The translations under genes were made by a program, and so were the position numbers. The notes beneath the pieces were generated by a model. The model saw only the letters and a program-made list of their open reading frames with translations. It ran no database searches and was not told the DNA's origin. Positions 5,691-11,617 of a stretch of DNA of 15,282 nt are shown one piece after another. Source of the DNA: JBBRGG01 sp038240875 (GTDB lineage: Bacteria > Planctomycetota > Phycisphaerae > Phycisphaerales > UBA1924); the NCBI GenBank assembly GCA_038240875.1, contig JBBRGG010000065.1, positions 1 through 15,282 of the forward strand, in the 5' to 3' direction. How positions within the stretch are numbered: the first letter of the stretch is position 1; each line of letters begins with the position of its first letter.

Positions 5691-6734
5691 GTGCAGCCGA
5701 CGACCCGACACACCAACCAGCTTCAGAATCGGGTTCAAGCAATGGTGATCGATCGGCGCAGAGGCTTCTCGCTGATTGAGATCCTCGTATCGATCCTTAT
5801 AATTGGATCGCTTCTGGGCATCTTGCTGGTGGCATTGAACAAGACTCGTTTATTCGTGCGATCGGCGAGTGATGTGCAGATTGCGCTCTCAGTCAAGACG
5901 GGCGTCGAGCAGTTCCAGCAGGAGTTCAACTTCCTGCCGCCATTGGTGCGCGAGCGGAACCCCAACGCGCCACGGGCAATCGAAGCGGACCCGGGCGCGA
6001 ATGGTCAGTTGCAGATTTCAGTGTACAGCACGCGGAATCCACAGGATCTTGCTTTCTTGCGTACAACACTGGCATTGGATTCTGTCAATCCGTTCATCGA
6101 TGCGCGGTATAGCGAGTACACGGTGCCTTATTACTTGGCGGGCGCGTTGTCAACGCCTTTGACGACAGGACCGGACTTGCCGATCGACGGGATAGCAGGC
6201 CCAGGGTTGTACGCGCCGCGAGCGGATGGGACGTTTGTGATTCCGCGTGATGTGGCCAACGCGGCGGCGGGCGGGGCGAGCGGTCCCGGCGCGCTTAAGC
6301 GAGGCGCGAAGAAGTATGAGTCCTTTATCCCTGTCGGCGATCGCGATCTCAAGCTCGTAACCAACACCAACACGACGCAACGGACGGATGTCAAGGCTGT
6401 AGACGGGCAAGGTAACGCGGTTCGATATTACCGCTGGGAACCTGCGGCGACCGCGCTTGTGCCTGCAGATTTGAATGTGCCTCGGATGGTGGCGCGAGTG
6501 CCTGGATTGATTGCTGGTGATGTGGTCAGCGCGGATCGTGATCTGAGCGTGAGCGCGAAGGCGCGCGACGCACGATTTGCGATCGTGATCGCCGGGCCCA
6601 ACGGGCTCTTTGGTGATGAGTTGATTGCGGAGATTATTGCGAAATTTGGTGGCGGCGCAAATCCGACGGCGGACGAAGAGTTGAAATTGCGGATTCGGGC
6701 CGAGCGGGACAACATCGTGGAGATTGGCCGATGA
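5691..6734 (+). CDS. GspG-like pseudopilin with type IV prepilin signal
   Basis: This is the probable major pseudopilin of the system, inserted in the inner membrane, cleaved by a prepilin peptidase and polymerised. The protein has 347 residues; it starts with GTG directly after the gspF stop, backed by GGAGG 7 nt upstream. A 25-residue basic leader ends RRRG|FSLIEILVSIL, with cleavage after G25 and the conserved Glu at mature position 5 (E30), followed by a ~20-residue hydrophobic helix. The helix continues as SVKTGVEQFQQEFNFLPP, typical of GspG (alpha-1 followed by a PP turn). The C-terminal AGPNGLFGD (301-309) resembles the AGPDG-FGT ending of GspG proteins. At about 322 mature residues it is more than twice the usual GspG, with an insertion of unknown role. 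No cysteines were seen. If start 5742 were used the leader would be 8 residues. Confidence 0.85.
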   Translation: MQPTTRHTNQLQNRVQAMVIDRRRGFSLIEILVSILIIGSLLGILLVALNKTRLFVRSASDVQIALSVKTGVEQFQQEFNFLPPLVRERNPNAPRAIEADPGANGQLQISVYSTRNPQDLAFLRTTLALDSVNPFIDARYSEYTVPYYLAGALSTPLTTGPDLPIDGIAGPGLYAPRADGTFVIPRDVANAAAGGASGPGALKRGAKKYESFIPVGDRDLKLVTNTNTTQRTDVKAVDGQGNAVRYYRWEPAATALVPADLNVPRMVARVPGLIAGDVVSADRDLSVSAKARDARFAIVIAGPNGLFGDELIAEIIAKFGGGANPTADEELKLRIRAERDNIVEIGR

Positions 6735-7924
6735 CACATGCTCCGATGTTTCATGTTGGGAATCGAATTGATAATCAAATTGGGAATGCACGTTCGGTGC
6801 GTGGCTTTACGCTTACTGAACTGTTGGTTGTGATCAGCATCCTGGTAGTGTTGCTTGGGATTTCGGTGCCCGCGTTCAGGTCGTTGATCGGCAACAACGA
6901 GCGGACACTTGCCGAAGGACAGTTTCGTGCTGGGATCAGCGTTGCGCGCGACGCGGCGGTTCGTTCGATTCAGGGAGATTCGGCCGCAGTGTTTGTTGTG
7001 CGCAATGGTCGCGTAGTAATAATCCCATGTATTGAAGTGGGAACAATTACTGACTCGGTAATTGGGCTTGATGGGCAGGATACTGGTTTGACTGAAACGC
7101 GGTCGGTATTTGTACCTTTCGATCAGTTTGAGCCGATCACGATTCCGCGTGGATGGTCGGTTCGTGGGTATGCGCAGCCGAACACGACAGGGATCACTAC
7201 GGGGTGGTACGAATCGTTGGACGATTTGACGCTCCAGGGGAATTGGGTTTCGCCGGAGACTGATTATTTTGATCGTGAGTCGCCGCAGAGTGGCTGGAAT
7301 CGACAGAGCTTTTTTGTTCGGTTTGAAGCGGGCACGGGTGCTGCGTTGTATGTCGACGCGAGGCCGGCGATCGTGATTGATCCCGCGGTGTTAGAAACGA
7401 ACGAAGGGTTTCGTGCACAGGCACCATTTAATGATCCGACATTAAACTGGAACCCAACAAAGACAGAGGCGGAAGAAGTAGATGGCCGTCCGCTGGCTAC
7501 GCGGGTGCGGAGGTTGCTAGGGAAACGATTTGGTGCGCCCGGGCAGCCAACGTTGGCTCAGGTGCGCGAAGTGCTCGGGGACATTTCGCCCGACACGATT
7601 TATTGCCGCCCGGTTTCGGAGCTTGCGTTGTTTGAAGAGCGGGACTTGGCATCGGGAATCGGCGCACGCGATGTGAATGTGGCGACGGGCAATCTGTTCG
7701 GCGATGGTGCCAATCCTCGCGCAACACCAAACCAACCATCGATTGACATTACGCTCTTTACTGATGGTCGCGACGAGCCTATGGCACTTGGCGATATTAC
7801 CGCATGGATCGAAGGGCGTTATCGCCCGGCAAATGCCGGCGCTGGCGTCGAACCGACAGAGTCAACCGCACGAATCTTCACGATCCAACGCTATCGCGGG
7901 CAGGTTCAGGAGATCAAGCCATGA
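6731..7924 (+). CDS. GspH-like minor pseudopilin with type IV prepilin signal
   Basis: This is a probable minor pseudopilin that enters the pseudopilus after cleavage by a prepilin peptidase. The protein has 397 residues. Its ATG overlaps the previous stop (ATGA), with GGAG at 6719-6722, 8 nt upstream, so it is translationally coupled. The leader is 25 residues, ending VRG|FTLTELLVVISILVVLL, with Glu at mature position 5 (E30). The following residues (SLIGNNERTLAEGQFRAGISVARDAAVRS, in two parts either side of the Asn-rich turn) and the strand AVFVVRNGRVVIIP fit the GspH/FimT pattern: a helix of small residues, then a beta strand. Two cysteines (C100, C292) could form a disulfide. GspH is usually about 170 residues, so the C-terminal half is an extension I cannot assign. 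The subunit letter is inferred from pattern and gene order. Confidence 0.8.
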   Translation: MTHAPMFHVGNRIDNQIGNARSVRGFTLTELLVVISILVVLLGISVPAFRSLIGNNERTLAEGQFRAGISVARDAAVRSIQGDSAAVFVVRNGRVVIIPCIEVGTITDSVIGLDGQDTGLTETRSVFVPFDQFEPITIPRGWSVRGYAQPNTTGITTGWYESLDDLTLQGNWVSPETDYFDRESPQSGWNRQSFFVRFEAGTGAALYVDARPAIVIDPAVLETNEGFRAQAPFNDPTLNWNPTKTEAEEVDGRPLATRVRRLLGKRFGAPGQPTLAQVREVLGDISPDTIYCRPVSELALFEERDLASGIGARDVNVATGNLFGDGANPRATPNQPSIDITLFTDGRDEPMALGDITAWIEGRYRPANAGAGVEPTESTARIFTIQRYRGQVQEIKP

Positions 7925-9168
7925 GACCTCAATCAAACTATCAGGCAAGTCGATCTACGCGAGTCAGAACTCATATTGCGGCTGGTTTTTCGTTGATCGA
8001 AGTTCTTGTGTCGGTAGTAGTCCTCGCGCTTGGTCTGCTTGGGCTTGCGGCGGTCTTCCCGACCGTGATTCGGCAGCAGCGATTGGCATCTGACGGGGTC
8101 GAAGGCAAGTCGCTGGAACGTTCGATTTCTGAATTGGTTTTGAAAAATAGCCTGCTCAATGCGCCCTCGGTAGGCGGGCCAAATCAGAATGGCGAGTACA
8201 ACGTTAACGACTTGCGTGGATGGCGGACGTTGACGGGTGATCGAACTTGGTCAGAGTTGATCAACAACAATTACAGCCAACCACCAACCTTTTGGTCGTA
8301 CCAAGGTGATTGGGTCGTTCCCAATGTGATCACGGGTACTGGGTTCAATGGCGGGATCAATATCGTCGCGAATACTGGCGACGTTGTGATTGGTGCGCCC
8401 TCTGCGGGCGGACCATTGATCATCGAAGGTGGCGTGCCGATTCCGCTTTCTGAGCGTCTCGTGCCCACGCCGGATCTGGCTAGTGGGGTGGTGCCTAGGT
8501 ACGTGTATGACTTGGCTGCTAGGCGGATCGATGTTGGATTCCAATTAGTGTCGGCCGAGGCTGGCGGTGGTAGTCAATTCTTTCGGAACATTGCTATCAA
8601 TGACGACCGAGTCGAGGTCGCGGTGTTTGTTCGCCGGATCGATTCGGGCGTGCGTGTTCCTCCTGGCGAGTCGCTCTCGAACGTGCTGCTAGGTCGCGGG
8701 GTTACTTCGGCTGCACGACGCATACCTGTTGCTGCGGATGGGGCAAATCGTCCGACGAATGACGGGTACGGTAATCCTGCCGCTCTGAATTATTCGGGGA
8801 TTGTCTTGGTGCGATTTGAGTTTGCCGATGTGGCGTTGCCGACTGCGGACCCGATTCGCACGAACCGGATTCTTGTAAGCCCAGCCGCGGATCAGACGGG
8901 GCCGAGCAACGTCGTGGCGATCCTTGGCCTGATGGAGCAAGTGGGGCAAAAGTTTGTCTCGGCTGATGGGAAGGTGCACACGGTGCGTGCGATCGACACG
9001 ATCCAAAATGAAAACCAGGGAACTGGTCTCACCGAGTTGGTAAAGGTGCTGATCATTGAGCCCGAGATTTCGCGTCAGGTGCTTGATTTGTCATCAACGC
9101 AAGGCGATTCATTCGCGATGCTTGCAACTCCACAAGTGCCTGCGGCGGTCTTTGTACTGCTGCCTTGA
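7921..9168 (+). CDS. GspI/PilV-like minor pseudopilin with type IV prepilin signal
   Basis: This is a probable minor pseudopilin of the tip complex. The protein has 415 residues. ATG at 7921 overlaps the previous stop (ATGA) and has AGGAG at 7908-7912, 8 nt upstream. An open frame extends upstream to an ATG at 7804, but that would overlap the previous gene by about 120 nt and bury the signal peptide, so it is rejected. The leader is 22 residues, ending AAG|FSLIEVLVSVVVLALGLLG, with Glu at mature position 5 (E27). The LALGLLGLAAVFP run is characteristic of PilV/GspI N-termini. Typical GspI is about 120 residues; the ~390-residue mature protein therefore carries a large C-terminal region of unknown fold. 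It is the last gene before a 187-nt gap. Confidence 0.82.
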   Translation: MRPQSNYQASRSTRVRTHIAAGFSLIEVLVSVVVLALGLLGLAAVFPTVIRQQRLASDGVEGKSLERSISELVLKNSLLNAPSVGGPNQNGEYNVNDLRGWRTLTGDRTWSELINNNYSQPPTFWSYQGDWVVPNVITGTGFNGGINIVANTGDVVIGAPSAGGPLIIEGGVPIPLSERLVPTPDLASGVVPRYVYDLAARRIDVGFQLVSAEAGGGSQFFRNIAINDDRVEVAVFVRRIDSGVRVPPGESLSNVLLGRGVTSAARRIPVAADGANRPTNDGYGNPAALNYSGIVLVRFEFADVALPTADPIRTNRILVSPAADQTGPSNVVAILGLMEQVGQKFVSADGKVHTVRAIDTIQNENQGTGLTELVKVLIIEPEISRQVLDLSSTQGDSFAMLATPQVPAAVFVLLP

Positions 9169-9355
9169 ATAGGCAAGGTGTATTGGAAGCGGATGGTGGC
9201 GAGGAACTGGATTAGAAGCAGATTGGTTTTGGATTGGGTTCGATTTGGATTGGATTCGATTTGGGATGGTTTCAGCATTACTGGTCATTTCAATTGGCCC
9301 GCACGTTCGTGAAGCACAGTGGTACGGAGCCAGGGTTTAAAGAACGGAGTTTCGC
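9169..9355 (+). promoter_or_regulatory. Gap with 16-bp repeats before the GspJ-like gene
   Basis: This 187-nt stretch has no gene. CCTTG (9163-9167, spanning the stop codon) can pair with CAAGG (9174-9178), a weak stem. A G/T-rich block at about 9220-9278 contains a 16-bp tandem repeat. No convincing -35/-10 or sigma-54 pair was found. The following gene may be read through from the gspF operon or from an unseen promoter here. Confidence 0.35.
9231..9278 (+). repeat. 16-bp tandem repeat, two good copies plus a decayed third
   Basis: GGATTGGGTTCGATTT (9231-9246) is followed by GGATTGGATTCGATTT (9247-9262), with 15 of 16 bases matching, and then by the degenerate GGGATGGTTTCAGCAT (9263-9278). 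A related GATTGGTTTT precedes them at about 9221-9230. The block contains GATTGG/GATTTGG submotifs and almost no C on this strand. It is non-coding. Confidence 0.7.
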
Positions 9356-11296
9356 ATGCGGTCGAAGCTGATTCATGCAGACAGTCCGATCAAGCTTGCG
9401 CGAGCCAGCGGTTTGGCCAGCGGCTTCGCGTTGAGAAGTTCTCGCGCACGCACTACGCGTGTCGGCGGGTTCACGCTGCTCGAAGTCATCGTCGCGGTCG
9501 CTGCGGTCGCGGTGATCTCGGTCGGCGTGGCGTCAATTTTGAACGCTGTCGGGAAGACCGTGACTGGTGGCCGCCGGATCAGCTACTTGACTCAATACTC
9601 GGCATTGGTCGAGTCGCAAATGCGAGCGGACTTTGAATCGATGACACGCGACGGCTTTTTGGTCATTCGTAACCAGTCGATCGACCTGAACCAGAATCTT
9701 GAGATCGACAACGGCGATGCGATCGCTGTCTCGGCTGATGACATTAATCCCAGGCCCCGGCGTGCGGATGAGATTATTTTCTTTGTTCGCAGGGGCACCG
9801 CTACTGATGTCAACCTTGAACGACAAAGCACCAACCGCTGGACGTATGCGTCGCAGCGTTCGCCGGTGTTGCCGAACCTGAAAGTGGAGTCGAACACGGC
9901 CCGCGTGTATTACGGACATGGCCGTCGCTTACGGGTTGAGGGTGGCGTAGGTTCGTTTCAGTATCCGCCGCCTTCGGTGGGCGTAGTTGACGACAATCCA
10001 GATTCACAACTTGGTGCGGATGTGCCCGATAATCCGAATCGTTTTGCGAGCGACTGGACATTGTTGCGAAGCGTGCTCGTGCTTTCTTCGCCCAAGACCA
10101 CGACGCAGGCGCGGATTACGGCACCGGTCTTTGGCATCGATCCCAATTCGACTGCGGGGATTGCACGACTGAGCGATTCCAAGATTCAAGTCGGGCTCCA
10201 GCCAGCGGTGCCTTCGGTGTTCCGCGCGATCAATCGCACGATCCCTGGACAAACCGCCGCTGCTAATCAATTTAGGACACCGGTGGCTCCGTTCACAGGT
10301 GTTGACAATCCGAATCGGCCCCAAATGGGTTCGGGGCTTGTCGATATCGCGTCTACGAGCCTTGAAGAAATCCGGAACATCGTCACGACCTTGCCAGACT
10401 TTCCCAGGGACATCACGCAGCCATCGGACCTTGCGCCGTGGGTTCCTTCGATTGCAACGTTGTACCCCAACTTGCAAAATGGGGAGTTTGTAACTCAAGG
10501 GAACACGTCCCTTGATCGCCAGCACGCTTGGATGCGGGACGCCTTTCCGGCGTCGTCTCTCAATCAAGCTCTGAGCTTTGAATCAGAGGTAAGTAATATT
10601 GCGCCTCCATTCTCGCGGATGCGGTATGAGCTTGACCTGAAAGACTTGATCCCTGTTCTTGCACAAGCACCTGGCAACGACGAGCAGGCGAAGGAGCGAT
10701 TCCTGGCGAGCGCGGACCAGCTCATGCTCACGTCTTCCAACTTTGTTCCACGGTGCACCGAGTTTCTGGTGGAGTGGAGCTACGGCGATGTGGACGAAAC
10801 AGGGCAAATGACCTGGCATGGCTTATGGCGTCAAGCAGACCTCGATGGGAACGGCACCATCGACAACAACGAATGGGTCACCAGGCCTTATCCACTAAAT
10901 CGTGCGGGTGATCAAGTTCCTCAGACGCAGCCAGTATTTATCAATGGATTGACCTTTGGCGGCGGCGGCATTCCTTGGCCTGTTTCGGCGCGGTTGATCC
11001 ATGGAAATGCGGAAGTTGGGCTTTCTGGTACACAGCCGACGGTCGCGCTTGATTCATACTTTGGGTACACGGACCCGACTCTGCCGATTGACTTTTCACA
11101 ATTTGTCGGTGTTTCAGACGCAAACGGTGACGGCGATCCAATGAACGATCAGTTCGATGCTTCGCCTGGGAATCAGTCGGTGCCTTGGAAGTGGCCCGAG
11201 TTGATACGCGTAAGCATGACGCTTTCGGATCCACAGGACCTGAAGATCGAGACAACGTTTCAATATGTCTTTACGACGCCGAAGCAGACACGATGA
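9356..11296 (+). CDS. GspJ/PilW-like minor pseudopilin with EF-hand-type loop, oversized
   Basis: This is a probable tip-complex minor pseudopilin. The protein has 646 residues against roughly 200 for GspJ. The start has CGGAG ending at 9349, 6 nt upstream. An unusually long 38-residue leader with many Arg and Ser ends RVGG|FTLLEVIVAVAAVAVISVG; Glu is at mature position 5 (E43). The helix continues SALVESQMRADFESMTRDGF, matching the GspJ/PilW pattern with an Asp-rich stretch after the helix. Residues 495-506 (DLDGNGTIDNNE) form a canonical 12-residue EF-hand loop with acidic or Asn ligands at 1, 3, 5, 9 and Glu at 12. A thrombospondin-type-3-like DANGDGD occurs at 588-594, and a degenerate loop at 110-121 (DLNQNLEIDNGD). 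These suggest calcium binding. The C-terminus ends in beta-rich sequence (IRVSMTLSDPQDLKIETTF). Subunit assignment is inferred from pattern and order. Confidence 0.82.
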   Translation: MRSKLIHADSPIKLARASGLASGFALRSSRARTTRVGGFTLLEVIVAVAAVAVISVGVASILNAVGKTVTGGRRISYLTQYSALVESQMRADFESMTRDGFLVIRNQSIDLNQNLEIDNGDAIAVSADDINPRPRRADEIIFFVRRGTATDVNLERQSTNRWTYASQRSPVLPNLKVESNTARVYYGHGRRLRVEGGVGSFQYPPPSVGVVDDNPDSQLGADVPDNPNRFASDWTLLRSVLVLSSPKTTTQARITAPVFGIDPNSTAGIARLSDSKIQVGLQPAVPSVFRAINRTIPGQTAAANQFRTPVAPFTGVDNPNRPQMGSGLVDIASTSLEEIRNIVTTLPDFPRDITQPSDLAPWVPSIATLYPNLQNGEFVTQGNTSLDRQHAWMRDAFPASSLNQALSFESEVSNIAPPFSRMRYELDLKDLIPVLAQAPGNDEQAKERFLASADQLMLTSSNFVPRCTEFLVEWSYGDVDETGQMTWHGLWRQADLDGNGTIDNNEWVTRPYPLNRAGDQVPQTQPVFINGLTFGGGGIPWPVSARLIHGNAEVGLSGTQPTVALDSYFGYTDPTLPIDFSQFVGVSDANGDGDPMNDQFDASPGNQSVPWKWPELIRVSMTLSDPQDLKIETTFQYVFTTPKQTR

Positions 11297-11416
11297 CACA
11301 GGATAGAACAGGCCACGAGCGAGCAGCTGCGTAAAGGATTGAAATAGATACGCGGCGTGAAGCGGCGGCTGGCTCTGGTTTGCATGAAGACGAGATCGAG
11401 TACGGATTGAACTGTG

Positions 11417-11437
11417 GTTGCAAGAGTGCTTGGCAAC
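11417..11437 (+). promoter_or_regulatory. Hairpin upstream of the 10-bp repeats
   Basis: GTTGCAAG (11417-11424) pairs with CTTG (11429-11432) and CAAC (11434-11437): eight Watson-Crick pairs with G11433 bulged and an AGTG loop. No T-tract follows. It is the strongest structure in the gap; it may be regulatory or a transcription attenuator. Confidence 0.5.
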
Positions 11438-11470
11438 GACATGGCAAAGTTAGGACACGCGAGAACGAGC

Positions 11471-11530
11471 TAAGACAAGCCGAGACAAGCCGAGACAAGC
11501 CGAGACAAGCCGAGACAAGCCGGGACGAAG
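11471..11530 (+). repeat. 10-bp tandem repeat CGAGACAAGC, four exact copies plus two decayed ends
   Basis: CGAGACAAGC is repeated exactly four times at 11481-11520. It is preceded by TAAGACAAGC (11471-11480, 8 of 10 matching) and followed by the more diverged CGGGACGAAG (11521-11530). The 10-bp unit is not a multiple of three, so it is unlikely to be coding. It is close to one helical turn, so any bound protein would face the same side of the DNA. Confidence 0.85.
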
Positions 11531-11617
11531 AGCACGCGATATGCAAAGGGATACAAGTCTCTTGCGTAAAGCGACGGCTCACGATCCTGGGATAGATTCA
11601 ACGACAGGAGCCGACAA

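Larger units (their letters stand above)
11297..11617 (+). promoter_or_regulatory. Non-coding gap with hairpin and 10-bp tandem repeat before the GspK-like gene
   Basis: These 321 nt have no convincing gene; frames through the tandem repeat give low-complexity peptides only. The region contains a strong hairpin (11417-11437) and about five copies of a 10-bp unit (11471-11530), ending 87 nt before the next start codon. A sigma-54-like TGGCT-N8-TTGCA around 11370-11384 has a spacer one base too short. No terminator with a T-tract was found. Confidence 0.5.

Noticed and set aside
4659..5738. Long minus-strand frame opposite gspF (359 codons)
   Set aside because: The product is extremely rich in His, Asp and Arg, mirrors gspF codons, and has no domain signature.
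7804..7920. Upstream start for the GspI-like gene at 7804
   Set aside because: It would overlap the previous gene by about 120 nt and place over 60 residues before the prepilin signal; ATG 7921 has AGGAG and an ATGA overlap.
11370..11384. TGGCTCTGGTTTGCA as a sigma-54 promoter before the GspK-like gene
   Set aside because: The spacer is 9 nt instead of 10; single-base changes in spacing normally abolish sigma-54 binding.
11471..11530. CRISPR-like array
   Set aside because: The repeats are 10 bp and directly abutting with no spacers.
11271..11595. Small open frames on both strands through the 10-bp repeats
   Set aside because: The peptides are low-complexity repeats; a 10-bp unit shifts frame at every copy, so no maintained coding sequence is likely.
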